Shown: positions 52,803 to 61,223, counted from the first letter of the stretch. The stretch is 64,000 bases of DNA from Gemmatimonadota bacterium (GCA_026702745.1 JAPPBT010000083.1:1-64000); one strand, 5' to 3'. Notes: a model not told the origin generated them from the letters alone. Numbers and translations are program-made.

Positions 52803-53047
52803 AAACCGCTCCCATTATATCGACAAAACATGGTTAGTGCCGACGGGTTGCACTGTCAATACAAACCTCGAAATGCCCCGGCAGTGAGGTGAGTCGGATG
52901 AAGCACCTCGGATTGGTGGCTCTTGCAGTTGCTGGTTCGCATCAAACCGCAATTCCCTGAAGACAGTGTTCGAGTTCTCGACCGGATCTCTTTATTTGTA
53001 ACGCCGACCGTTCTAATTGACACTAACACTATAGCGCAGTGATCAAT

Positions 53048-53545
53048 ATGGCAGAACCTCTGGCCAGGATAACGTCGGAATTCTGTATCGACATCGAACG
53101 GGAGTACCCTTTTCCGATCGACCAGGTCTGGGCGGCCGTTACGACGGCGGAAGGGATCTCGGCCTGGATGAAGTACGAAGCCACGCTGGACCGCCGCCTG
53201 GGCGGCAGGATCTTCGTGGACTTCAAGTCGGAAGGAAACCTGGAAGGCACGGTCTGCGAATGGGTTCCAGAACGGGTTTTTGCCTATACCTGGGGCATTT
53301 CCGTGGTCCGGTGGGTACTCGAACCCTGTGAGGGCGGCACGCGTCTGCACTTCACGAATTCACACGTCACTCCGGACATCCTGATGGGATTCGCGGCGGG
53401 CTGGCACGCTTTCATCGACCACCTGGGTCCGTACCTGGCCGGGACCACCGTGGAAGACCGGTACGACGATCTCATGAAGGTCTATGTCGATCGATACGGC
53501 CACCTGGTCGCGGGCAACGACGACTCCGAGGAGAAAAAACCATGA
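53048..53545 (+). CDS. SRPBCC (AHSA1/START-like) domain protein
   Basis: A 165-residue helix-grip-fold protein. It opens IDIEREYPFPIDQVWAAVTT with AEGISAWM, typical of the AHSA1/CalC group, continues GGRIFVDFKSEGNLEGTVCE, and closes with a long helix GFAAGWHAFIDHLGPYLAGT. Such proteins bind hydrophobic ligands or, in the Aha1 group, stimulate Hsp90; no more specific role can be given. ATG 53048 is used; GTG 53039 is in frame. Its stop overlaps the start of ankyrin gene 8 by four bases, so the two are coupled. Confidence 0.84.
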   Translation: MAEPLARITSEFCIDIEREYPFPIDQVWAAVTTAEGISAWMKYEATLDRRLGGRIFVDFKSEGNLEGTVCEWVPERVFAYTWGISVVRWVLEPCEGGTRLHFTNSHVTPDILMGFAAGWHAFIDHLGPYLAGTTVEDRYDDLMKVYVDRYGHLVAGNDDSEEKKP

Positions 53546-55251
53546 CGAACGTGACGGAATCCGGCGCCTTCACCGTGGCCGAGCTTTGCGAAGCGTCGGC
53601 CGATGGAGATTTGAAGCGCATCAACTCTATTCTGGCCGTTGCACCCCACCTGGTGGAGGTGGACACGGCATCCTACGACGAGCACCGCGCCCTGCACCAC
53701 GCGGTGATGAACCGCCGGATCGAAGCCGTTTCCGCGCTAATGGCCGCGGGGGCCGACCCGAACCAGGGCGTCTATCCCCATCGGGATGCCTCCACGCCTC
53801 TGGTCATGGCCCGCGACCGCGGATTTGAAGACGTTGTAGAGACGATCAACGAGGAAATGGAGCGGCGGCGGGAAGCGAATCTCTGCCCCAATCTGACCGT
53901 CGCGCCGGAAGTGGTGCTCCTCGCCGAGAAAGTCGCGGAAGGCGACGTGGCCGGCGCGATGCGGGAAATCCACGCCGCGCCCGAACTCGCGGAGGCCTGC
54001 GACGAAGACGGAAACACGGTCCTGCACCACGCGGCCAGCTATGGTCATCCCGGACTCGTTCAAGCGCTCCTGGCGATCAAGGCCGACACAGGTAAGACCA
54101 ACCTCGAAGACCGGACTCCCCTCGAACTGGCCGTGGATCAAACGGCCGCAACGGACCGGCGGCGGTCGGAAGGGTGTTTCATGGCCGCCGGCATCCTTAT
54201 GAGCGCGGGTGCCCCGAGAAGCCTGCGCACGAACGTGATGCTGGGGGACGCGGAAGCTGTACGCGAAGTCGCGGCGAGTCACCCCGGCCTGTTCGAGCCG
54301 GATATTGAAACCGAAACCCACTTGCTGGGGGACGCGGTCCGCCACAATCGGTACGAAATGGTGAAGCTGCTGCTCGATCTCGGCATGGATCCCAATCAGC
54401 GGTACCGCATCCAGTCCCTGGAGGAAGAGACGTACAACTGGGGCGAACCGCTGTGGATCGCGGCCGGCGACGGCCAGCACGATATCGCGCGGTTGCTGCT
54501 CGAGCGGGGCGCCGACGCCAACGCCGCCGTGTATGCCTCCGGCAATCCCATGAGCCGCGCCTACAATAACCGGGACGAGCGTATGAAGCGGCTGCTGTAC
54601 CGGTACGGAGGATCGATGACGCCGGACGGCGCGGCCCTGGAATGCGATACCTCTGCGGCCGTCATGGCGCTGAACCTGCAGCCCGACCTGGTCGAGCAGA
54701 TCCTGTGGGGCGCCGCCTGCGGGGGCGATCCCAGCGTGGTCGGCGTGTGCCTGCGCAGACTGGAATGGGCCCTGGACGATCCACGGTGGTACAGACTCCT
54801 CATCCAGCCCATTGGCATCTGGCCCTGCGGTCCTCATCGCAAGTACCGGGATTTCGATCGATCCGTGTTTCCCGAGATCCTCCGCATGTTCCTCGATCAC
54901 GGGGTGGACCCGAACGTGAAGGGCCGGCGCGACACATCACTCCCGCACTACATCGCGGCTACGGGTAAAGTATGGGGCGAACCGAATTTGAAAGAGGACG
55001 AACGGATCGAGTTCGCCCGCCTGCTCCTCGAATACGGTGCTTCGCTCGACGGCAGGGATACGCTGCTTCAATCCACGCCCCTGGCTTGGGCAGCCCGCTG
55101 GGGCCGCACCGCGCTGGTCGACCTTTATCTCGAGCACGGCGCCGATCCACAGCCCGACGGGGAACCCTGGACCACGCCGCTCGCCTGGGCCGAACGGTAT
55201 GGGCACACTGCCATCGTGGAGCGACTGCGGCAAGCCGGCGCCGTTTCCTGA
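53542..55251 (+). CDS. Ankyrin-repeat protein 8 (569 aa)
   Basis: Ankyrin repeats run along the whole length, in two blocks around a less regular middle: HRALHHAVMNRRIEAVSALM, GNTVLHHAASYGHPGLVQAL, GEPLWIAAGDGQHDIARLLL, ADPNQGVYPHRDASTPLVMA, TPLAWAARWGRTALVDLYLE and TPLAWAERYGHTAIVERLRQ. No signal peptide. GAGGAG lies within the end of the SRPBCC gene. The last codons lie in a 31-base tandem duplication. It likely forms a complex with the SRPBCC protein, an inference from coupling only. Confidence 0.86.
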   Translation: MTNVTESGAFTVAELCEASADGDLKRINSILAVAPHLVEVDTASYDEHRALHHAVMNRRIEAVSALMAAGADPNQGVYPHRDASTPLVMARDRGFEDVVETINEEMERRREANLCPNLTVAPEVVLLAEKVAEGDVAGAMREIHAAPELAEACDEDGNTVLHHAASYGHPGLVQALLAIKADTGKTNLEDRTPLELAVDQTAATDRRRSEGCFMAAGILMSAGAPRSLRTNVMLGDAEAVREVAASHPGLFEPDIETETHLLGDAVRHNRYEMVKLLLDLGMDPNQRYRIQSLEEETYNWGEPLWIAAGDGQHDIARLLLERGADANAAVYASGNPMSRAYNNRDERMKRLLYRYGGSMTPDGAALECDTSAAVMALNLQPDLVEQILWGAACGGDPSVVGVCLRRLEWALDDPRWYRLLIQPIGIWPCGPHRKYRDFDRSVFPEILRMFLDHGVDPNVKGRRDTSLPHYIAATGKVWGEPNLKEDERIEFARLLLEYGASLDGRDTLLQSTPLAWAARWGRTALVDLYLEHGADPQPDGEPWTTPLAWAERYGHTAIVERLRQAGAVS

Positions 55252-55282
55252 GCGTCTGCGGCAAGCCGACGCCGTTTCCTGA
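55221..55282. repeat. 31-bp tandem duplication across the stop of ankyrin gene 8
   Basis: 55221-55251 and 55252-55282 match at 29 of 31 positions. The first copy ends with the stop codon TGA (55249-55251) and the second repeats the final codons and the TGA. Confidence 0.95.
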
Positions 55283-55293
55283 ACGACTTTTAC

Positions 55294-56466
55294 TCACCCA
55301 ACTTGAGGGCCCGGCGGCCTGTCCCGGTCTGGATGCCAGTGGGTAGCGGCGACATGGGTGGTATCATCTTCCGTCGTGATGTAATAGACGGTCAGGATGG
55401 TACCATCACCCAACTCCGCCGAAATTGGATAGCCCACATCCGCGCCACCCATCCGGGGACGCTTCTCCGCCGGCCACGCACTCGATACACCACCGCCGTC
55501 ATCCCGAAGCACGTATTCGTGGTCCGTGTCCCAGGTGCGTCCGCCGTCCTCGCTGATCAGGGCCCGTATACCCATCGGGGCGCGGCGGTAGCCGTAGGTA
55601 CACAGAATCCGTCCGTCACGCAGTTTGAGCAGGTGGTTCGGATAGCCCTCGAAGGACGCTTCGACCGGGCTGGTCCAGGTCCTGCCGCCGTCTTCGGACC
55701 AGACTTCCAGGGTGTAAAACCGGTCCCTGTGATAGGTACGCTCAACGACAGCCGGATCCCAGTAACACGTCGAGCGGATATGGCCCAGGACGCGGTTCGG
55801 CTCCGTCTCCACCAGGGCCCATTCGCTGCCGATACGCGGCACCGCCTCATGGAGATGCCAGGTCTCCCCGTCATCGCTGGACCGGAACAGGAGACAATCG
55901 CTTTCGCCCCCGGCGCGTATCGTGTAAATGGGAAACAACCACGTACCGTCTTCAAGTATGATCCCGCGCGGAAAACCCACCGCGGTTTCATAGCCCGGTA
56001 CGGTCCAGGTACGCCGCTCCCACGTACGTCCTTCATCCCGGGATCGAATCACCGACAGTCGATGCCCAGTTATGATCAACTTTCCCGGAAAAAGGGACGT
56101 GTACGACTCGTCCTTTACAAAACCCAGGCCACGGGCTTCGGCTTCCTCCCGGCGGCCCAGTGTCCAGAATTCCTGTCCCACCGAGCCCACCGCCATTAAA
56201 GTGCCGTCGGGTAGAACGCCGGAGAGCCTGTCGTACCGTTCCCGCGGCGATGTACCCGGCCAGTTGGGCGGCAGCATAGGATCTTCCGCCGGTGTCCAGG
56301 TTCGTCCATCGTCTCGGGACTCAAGCGTCAGCCAGTCGCCCAGACCGTAATGATCCCCGAAAGGCGAAGAAATACAGCCGATCGAAAGCCGCCCGTCCGG
56401 TAGTTGATTCAATACGGGGAACGCGTTGTATCGTCCCTTTTCTTTCGTAACAATACGGTGTTGCAT
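55294..56466 (-). CDS. Sialidase-like BNR-repeat protein
   Basis: A 390-residue six-bladed propeller of the exo-alpha-sialidase type. Five Asp-box motifs (S-x-D-x-G-x-x-W) are visible: SRDDGRTWT, SRDEGRTWE, SSDDGETWH, SEDGGRTWT and SEDGGRTWD. There is no signal peptide with the ATG at 56466, which has AAGG upstream. A glycosidase role cannot be assumed because the arginine triad cannot be confirmed by eye; many such proteins bind or cleave other glycans. Convergent with ankyrin gene 8. Confidence 0.83.
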   Translation of the reverse strand: MQHRIVTKEKGRYNAFPVLNQLPDGRLSIGCISSPFGDHYGLGDWLTLESRDDGRTWTPAEDPMLPPNWPGTSPRERYDRLSGVLPDGTLMAVGSVGQEFWTLGRREEAEARGLGFVKDESYTSLFPGKLIITGHRLSVIRSRDEGRTWERRTWTVPGYETAVGFPRGIILEDGTWLFPIYTIRAGGESDCLLFRSSDDGETWHLHEAVPRIGSEWALVETEPNRVLGHIRSTCYWDPAVVERTYHRDRFYTLEVWSEDGGRTWTSPVEASFEGYPNHLLKLRDGRILCTYGYRRAPMGIRALISEDGGRTWDTDHEYVLRDDGGGVSSAWPAEKRPRMGGADVGYPISAELGDGTILTVYYITTEDDTTHVAATHWHPDRDRPPGPQVG

Positions 56467-56520
56467 GGTTAACCTTGATGATGCATCGATCGATCGGGAA
56501 ATGCGCGTGAAGCGAGGATG

Positions 56521-56549
56521 ATTTACTAGCGTAAGGCCTGTTGTGTCAA
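56521..56549 (-). promoter_or_regulatory. Promoter for the sialidase-like gene
   Basis: On the minus strand TTGACA (56549-56544), 17-base spacer, GTAAAT (56526-56521), a weak -10. It adjoins a perfect TATAAT of the divergent gene. Confidence 0.45.
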
Positions 56550-56555
56550 TATAAT
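56550..56555 (+). promoter_or_regulatory. Perfect -10 element for the gene at 56607
   Basis: TATAAT, directly adjacent to the divergent TTGACA. No consensus -35 lies at 16-18 bases upstream, so activity may need a regulator. The predicted leader is about 45 nt. Confidence 0.4.
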
Positions 56556-56606
56556 TCGGGTGTAACGGCCCACTGCGCTGACACCTGGCGTGCATCCAGG
56601 AATACC

Positions 56607-57299
56607 ATGGAAAGCATTCCCCATCCCCACAGTCTCTCCATAACGCTGGACCGTATCAACGAACGGCACTTCCTCGGCCATTCGTTCGACCGGATCGAAG
56701 CGGAACGCACCCTGGACTGGCTGGCCGGTCGTTTCGGCTCGGATTCCGCCTATGCCGGGACGTTCGGCCTTACGGAACAGGACAGCCGGTCCAAAATCTA
56801 TACCTTTACGGGTGAACGGCTTCAATCGGCGTCGCTGCGGCATATCCAGGCCGAAGAAACCTGCCGGGCGATCATCCTGCTGAACCGCCGTGTCGGGCGC
56901 GACCGGCTTCCCGAACTCGAGGCGGCAACGTCCAAATTGCTCGAGTGTTTCGAGGTGGCGCACGCGAAGGGTAGACTGCGGGGAACGTTCTGCTGCGGAC
57001 CTTGCACAGTCTCTCTCTGGCGCCACATGGCCATGGGTGGCCTCGGCGACTACGCCCGTCACCTGGATGAAGGCATCGGCGTATTGACGAGCCATGAAGA
57101 TGGGGCGGGTACGTGGCGCCGGTTCCCATTCTACTACACCCTGCTTGCTTTGTCTGAGGTCGACACGCCAAACGCCCGACGCGCCGTTTCCTACGCCTTG
57201 CCGGAATGCGAGCGCCGCGTGAAGTCCATCCGGCGAAATCCCCCGTTTGGCACTCGCAGATACCGGTTGTTATCCCGGATCCTCGATCAAAACCCTTAG
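56607..57299 (+). CDS. Hypothetical protein (230 aa)
   Basis: I do not recognise this protein. It is soluble and mainly helical, with a Cys cluster FCCGPCTVSLWRHMAMGG in the middle (about residues 132-149) and later helices YYTLLALSEVDTPNARRAVS and ECERRVKSIRRNPP. The helical repeats recall prenyltransferase- or terpenoid-cyclase-like alpha/alpha barrels, but this is weak. The ATG at 56607 has CCAGG upstream. The ankyrin gene 9 start lies 57 bases after the stop, so they may be co-transcribed. Confidence 0.7.
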   Translation: MESIPHPHSLSITLDRINERHFLGHSFDRIEAERTLDWLAGRFGSDSAYAGTFGLTEQDSRSKIYTFTGERLQSASLRHIQAEETCRAIILLNRRVGRDRLPELEAATSKLLECFEVAHAKGRLRGTFCCGPCTVSLWRHMAMGGLGDYARHLDEGIGVLTSHEDGAGTWRRFPFYYTLLALSEVDTPNARRAVSYALPECERRVKSIRRNPPFGTRRYRLLSRILDQNP

Positions 57300-57355
57300 G
57301 CACCCACGCATCCATGCATCCATGCATCGAACAGGACGGAAGAGAGGATAGCCCG

Positions 57356-58393
57356 ATGTCCGAATCCCGTGAACCCTCCCCCCAAGCGGACTCGCACTTC
57401 GGTGCGGCCATGAAACGACTGCGAACCGCCATCTGGCAGATGGATCCGGCCGGGGTCGAAGCAGCCCTTTCCCAGGTACCTGGTATAGTCAATGATGCCA
57501 TGGACCATCCGCGCTGGGGAGGCCGACCCACCCCCATCCAGCTGGCGGCGGAACGCGGGGACACGAAGGTCATCGAAATACTGTTGCGCAACGGGGCGGA
57601 CCCGAACGGCGGAACGGACACCTACGGAGGCTGGACCGCACTCCACCTCGCGGCCCACTGGGGACACACGGATGCAGCCGAAACGTTGCGGTCATTCGGC
57701 GCGAACGTGGATCTGCATGCCGCGTGCCTGCTGGATGATGTCGCCGCCATCCGGGCGATACTGGCGGAAGATCCAGGCGCAGCATCCCGTCCGGCATTGG
57801 GAGGAGAGCCACCCCTTCACGTAGCGGTGTCTGCGGAGACGGCCGAGGTTCTGCTGGACCACGGTGCGCGGCTGGACACGACCGATAGCGAAGACAACAC
57901 GCCGCTGGGTGCGGCGCTGGCCCGCGGTGAACGTTGTCGCAGGTTGGCAGAATTCCTGATCGACCGGGGCGCGCCGGCGGATCCCTGCCAGCTCGCCGCC
58001 CTGGGAAGGACAGACCAGCTCGGGCGGCTTTGCCGGGCCGATGCAGGCACGTCGGCGTACGAAGGGAAGATCGGGGTTCATGCCGTGGTGGGGACGCCCT
58101 TGCACGCCGCGGTGCAGCATGTACGGGCGGAAACGGTCAGGATTCTGCTTGACTGCGGCGCGGATGCGAACGCCCGGGCGGACTCCGGGCAGACGCCCCT
58201 GCATTTATGCGGAGATGCCGGGATCGCGAAGATGCTCGTCGATGCCGGCGCCGATCCGGGTGCCACAGACGATGAACACGGCACGACGCCACTGGTATGG
58301 GCGGAAGTGGGGATTGAAATCCACGGCACGACGCCGGAGCGCGTGGCCCTGGTAACGTACCTGAAGGATATTACGCCGGCACGGAAGGACTAG
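57356..58393 (+). CDS. Ankyrin-repeat protein 9 (345 aa)
   Basis: After a 20-residue polar leader the protein is ankyrin repeats: PTPIQLAAERGDTKVIEILL with GADPNGGTDTYGG, WTALHLAAHWGHTDAAETLR, EPPLHVAVSAETAEVLLDHG, NTPLGAALARGERCRRLAEF, TPLHAAVQHVRAETVRILLD and QTPLHLCGDAGIAKMLVDAG. AGAGAGGA precedes the ATG at 57356. Its 3' end overlaps the convergent globin-ankyrin gene by 23 bases. Confidence 0.87.
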   Translation: MSESREPSPQADSHFGAAMKRLRTAIWQMDPAGVEAALSQVPGIVNDAMDHPRWGGRPTPIQLAAERGDTKVIEILLRNGADPNGGTDTYGGWTALHLAAHWGHTDAAETLRSFGANVDLHAACLLDDVAAIRAILAEDPGAASRPALGGEPPLHVAVSAETAEVLLDHGARLDTTDSEDNTPLGAALARGERCRRLAEFLIDRGAPADPCQLAALGRTDQLGRLCRADAGTSAYEGKIGVHAVVGTPLHAAVQHVRAETVRILLDCGADANARADSGQTPLHLCGDAGIAKMLVDAGADPGATDDEHGTTPLVWAEVGIEIHGTTPERVALVTYLKDITPARKD

Positions 58394-59966
58394 CGGCTTC
58401 GAACATGGAGACGATGCGTTCCTTGTCGGGGCGCTTCATCCGGCGGGCGATCCCAAGAGGCGACTTGCCCAGTCTATCTTCAAGGGTCGGATCCGCGCCG
58501 TGGGCCAACAACAGTGCCACCGATCTCACCATGTCCGCCCGTGGACCCGCCTTCAGCGCGTAAAACAGGGGGGTCTCGCCCTTTTCGCTCCGCCCGTCGA
58601 CCGGGGCGCCGTTGTCCAGCAGCACCTCCATTGCTTCGGTAAACCCGGCCTTGGCGGCAAAGTGCAGGGCGCCGGCCCCGCGCAATACCGTGTCGATCCG
58701 GGCCCCTTTGTCCAGCAGGGCCTGCACGTACCAGGGATCGTCCCGCTGGCTGTTGTTCCCCGTACAGGCCGTCCAGATCCAATTACCTTCGGGATAGTTG
58801 ACGTCGGCGCCGCTGGCGATAAGCAGGGCCGACTCTTCTTCGTCGAGTACCCATCTGCCGCAGCCGATCCGGGTGGCGTCCGCGCCATGTTCCAGCACCA
58901 GCCGAAGCAGTTCGGTCCGCCGTCGGCCGGCGGCGTAACTGACCAGGGCCGTGCTGTTTACGCCGACCCTGGCGCCGCGGTCGAACAGCATGCTCGCGAC
59001 TTCTATGTGTCCGCCGTACACCGCGTGATGCAGCGGGGTAACGGGTAGCAGGTCGCAGGCGGGGTCGTGGGCATTGACCAGTCCGGGCGCTGCATCCAGC
59101 AGTTCGCCAACCCGGTCCAGGTCACCTAGAAAACTGGCGCTGAAGACATCATACACCGCACCCCGCTCCAGCAGGAACGCGGCCGTTTCGTCCTTCTTCT
59201 TGCTAAGCGCGGCACAGTGGGCGGTCATCATGATGTCGCTCGAATCGGCAAACGGTATGTTCACGTCCACCCCCCGGTCGAGCAGCACGGCCGCTACCTT
59301 TGTGTGGCCCCGCAACGCTGCCTCTCCAAGCAGGATTGCGCTGTGACGGGGGTCGTCCAGCACTGAAGCGTCCTCGTCCAGGAATCGCTCAAGGCCTTCC
59401 AACTGGCCCCTGGCCGCCATTCTCGCCGGTACTCGCCATCGTTTCTCCCGGTGACATCTCATTTCCCACCCGTGCCGGGCGGGTTCCCGCTCGTTGACGA
59501 GGCCGTGGGCAAGGGGCCGGAGCACGTGCAGTACTTCGGCAACGAGCGTTTCGTCACCAATGTGATCCCGCAGCGAAGCGGCCATGTGCGTGAGCCACCG
59601 GTCGGCGGATGCACGGGTGATGTGAATGTGACCGTGCCGGTTTTTCAGACCGCCGTAGGCGTGGTGCCGCGTGTAGCCCGGTTCGCCGCCCATCCACTCC
59701 ACCATGAACGCCTTCTGCTTCATGCGTTCGGGCGCCAGCGTACGGGTGAACATGGGCCGTAGCTCGGCGTCCTTTTCGATACGGTCATACAGGCCGTCAA
59801 TGATGCCCGCGACCACGGATCGGCCGCCGACGCGCTCAAAGAGGGTCGGATCGGGTCTCAAGGTTGAAGCGAGCCCGCCCCGGTGGGCCAGCAGGTCCTG
59901 GATCCGGGACGAATCGGTGGATGCTGGAGATGAAGTAGATGAAGGAGACGCTGGTGATGGCGTCAT
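58371..59966 (-). CDS. Truncated haemoglobin (group 2)-ankyrin fusion protein (ankyrin protein 10)
   Basis: A 531-residue fusion. Residues 1-35 are Ser/Pro/Thr-rich. Residues about 41-160 match a group-2 truncated haemoglobin: LFERVGGRSVVAGIIDGLYD with the B10 tyrosine at 60, the WMGG segment at 91-94, the proximal F8 histidine in LKNRHGH (His111), and the G8 tryptophan in ADRWL (Trp124). From about residue 185 come ankyrin repeats (LGEAALRGHTKVAAVLLDRG, TPLHHAVYGGHIEVASMLFD, GALHFAAKAGFTEAMEVLLD, ETPLFYALKAG). A haem-based gas or redox sensor that controls protein binding is plausible but inferred. Divergent from a nucleotidyltransferase-fold gene. Confidence 0.88.
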   Translation of the reverse strand: MTPSPASPSSTSSPASTDSSRIQDLLAHRGGLASTLRPDPTLFERVGGRSVVAGIIDGLYDRIEKDAELRPMFTRTLAPERMKQKAFMVEWMGGEPGYTRHHAYGGLKNRHGHIHITRASADRWLTHMAASLRDHIGDETLVAEVLHVLRPLAHGLVNEREPARHGWEMRCHREKRWRVPARMAARGQLEGLERFLDEDASVLDDPRHSAILLGEAALRGHTKVAAVLLDRGVDVNIPFADSSDIMMTAHCAALSKKKDETAAFLLERGAVYDVFSASFLGDLDRVGELLDAAPGLVNAHDPACDLLPVTPLHHAVYGGHIEVASMLFDRGARVGVNSTALVSYAAGRRRTELLRLVLEHGADATRIGCGRWVLDEEESALLIASGADVNYPEGNWIWTACTGNNSQRDDPWYVQALLDKGARIDTVLRGAGALHFAAKAGFTEAMEVLLDNGAPVDGRSEKGETPLFYALKAGPRADMVRSVALLLAHGADPTLEDRLGKSPLGIARRMKRPDKERIVSMFEAASPSVPA

Positions 59967-60107
59967 TGCACCATCCTCGAATTATGGAGTCTGGCCGTAA
60001 TGACCTGGAGGTTCCTGCGCGGCTGGGATGCTGGGTTTGTAGCAAAGTAGCCGCCGCCGGGCGTTCCAATCAAGGGGTTTCATCGCCTTTCCACCCGTAA
60101 TTGCGCG

Positions 60108-60136
60108 TTGACGAAAGCACGATGGCGTATTATATA
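60108..60136 (+). promoter_or_regulatory. Strong sigma-70-type promoter for nucleotidyltransferase B
   Basis: TTGACG (60108-60113), 17-base spacer, TATATA (60131-60136). Start predicted near 60143, leader about 74 nt. The 250-base gap to the globin-ankyrin start holds no other gene. Confidence 0.7.
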
Positions 60137-60216
60137 GAAACGGGCGCATCCACGGATCGGTGACGGTTTGTGGTATGCGCTTTATCCTTTTGGATGCCTT
60201 TTCCAGGGATCCCCCG

Positions 60217-61173
60217 ATGGAAACCACGCACTCGACCATAGAGCGTAAATTCGAGTCGGCCCTCGCGTCCTTCGTAAGCAAGGCGCGGGAGGACCGGCAC
60301 GTGCTGGCGGCGATTCTCTTCGGCAGCCTCTCCGCCGACCGGGTATGGGAGAAATCCGATATCGATCTGATCGTCGTCACCCGGGACGACAAGGACCTGT
60401 TTCGCCGGGAAGGCGGGGATGACGACGAGGTGTCCGAAGGCGCCGCGCTCCTGGAGAACGACGTATACATCCACGTGTTCATGCAGCCTCGCTCCGCGTT
60501 CAGGAAGATGATCGAAGGCGGACTGCAGAGCTCGTTCATGCACTCGGCCCTCGCCCGCAGCCGTCTGCTCTTCACCCACGACGAGACGATCCGGGAACTG
60601 TACGACGGCATTCAGGCGTTGCACGCGAAAGACCGCCAGGTCCAGCTCATGCACGCGGCATCGCACGTGTTACCCACGCTGTACAAGGCAGAGAAATGGT
60701 TTCACGTCCGGCACGATCTCCACTACGCGTTTCTCTATATCATGTGGTGCGTGAGCAGTCTCGCAAAAATCGAGGTTTTCATGCACGGCCAGCTTGCCGG
60801 ACGCGAAGTCATCCAGCAGGCGCTGGAACTCAATCCGGAGTTTTTCAGGAAGGTGTATACGAACCTGATCGACCAGCCGAAGACCGAGGCGCTGGTGGGT
60901 GAAGCGCTAGGACTGATCGATTCCTATCTCGAGGAACGCCTGCCGGACCTGTTCCAGCCCATTCTCGACTACCTCGCAGAAGAAGGATCGGCCAGGTCGG
61001 TCACGGAAATCGAGACCTGGTTCGATAACCAGATGAATCTAAGGGGCGTTACCACCGTGTGTGAATGGCTCGCGGACAAGGACATCATATCCCGGGTATC
61101 CAGCCCGCTGCGGCTCACATTGAAAAGCAACGTGGAGTACGAGGAACTCGGATTCTACTACTACCGCGGGTGA
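60217..61173 (+). CDS. Nucleotidyltransferase-fold protein B
   Basis: A 318-residue protein with a polymerase-beta-type nucleotidyltransferase domain: ILFGSLSADRVWEKSDIDLI (residues 33-52) with Gly-Ser (36-37) and metal-binding Asp48 and Asp50. The acceptor half is helical, with a histidine-containing KWFHVRHDLHYAFLYIMWCV segment, and the C terminus looks like a winged-helix domain (VCEWLADKDIISRVSSPLRL followed by a closing beta hairpin). The ATG at 60217 has CAGGGA. Substrate unknown. Its start region is divergent from the globin-ankyrin gene; uvrA follows after 69 bases. Confidence 0.83.
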   Translation: METTHSTIERKFESALASFVSKAREDRHVLAAILFGSLSADRVWEKSDIDLIVVTRDDKDLFRREGGDDDEVSEGAALLENDVYIHVFMQPRSAFRKMIEGGLQSSFMHSALARSRLLFTHDETIRELYDGIQALHAKDRQVQLMHAASHVLPTLYKAEKWFHVRHDLHYAFLYIMWCVSSLAKIEVFMHGQLAGREVIQQALELNPEFFRKVYTNLIDQPKTEALVGEALGLIDSYLEERLPDLFQPILDYLAEEGSARSVTEIETWFDNQMNLRGVTTVCEWLADKDIISRVSSPLRLTLKSNVEYEELGFYYYRG

Positions 61174-61223
61174 TTCCACAACTGCCGTGGGCGATTTTTC
61201 GGTTACCGTGGGAGTATCCGCTC
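61161..61223. repeat. 21-bp degenerate tandem repeat across the stop of nucleotidyltransferase B
   Basis: Units start at 61161, 61182 and 61203 with the shared pattern YTRCCGYGGG; the first holds the stop TGA (61171-61173). Divergence is considerable, so this would be an old event. Confidence 0.55.

Noticed and set aside
57304-57325. 8-bp repeats GCATCCAT after the gene at 56607
   Set aside because: They lie a few bases after the stop and do not include it, so they are not counted among the stop-spanning duplications.
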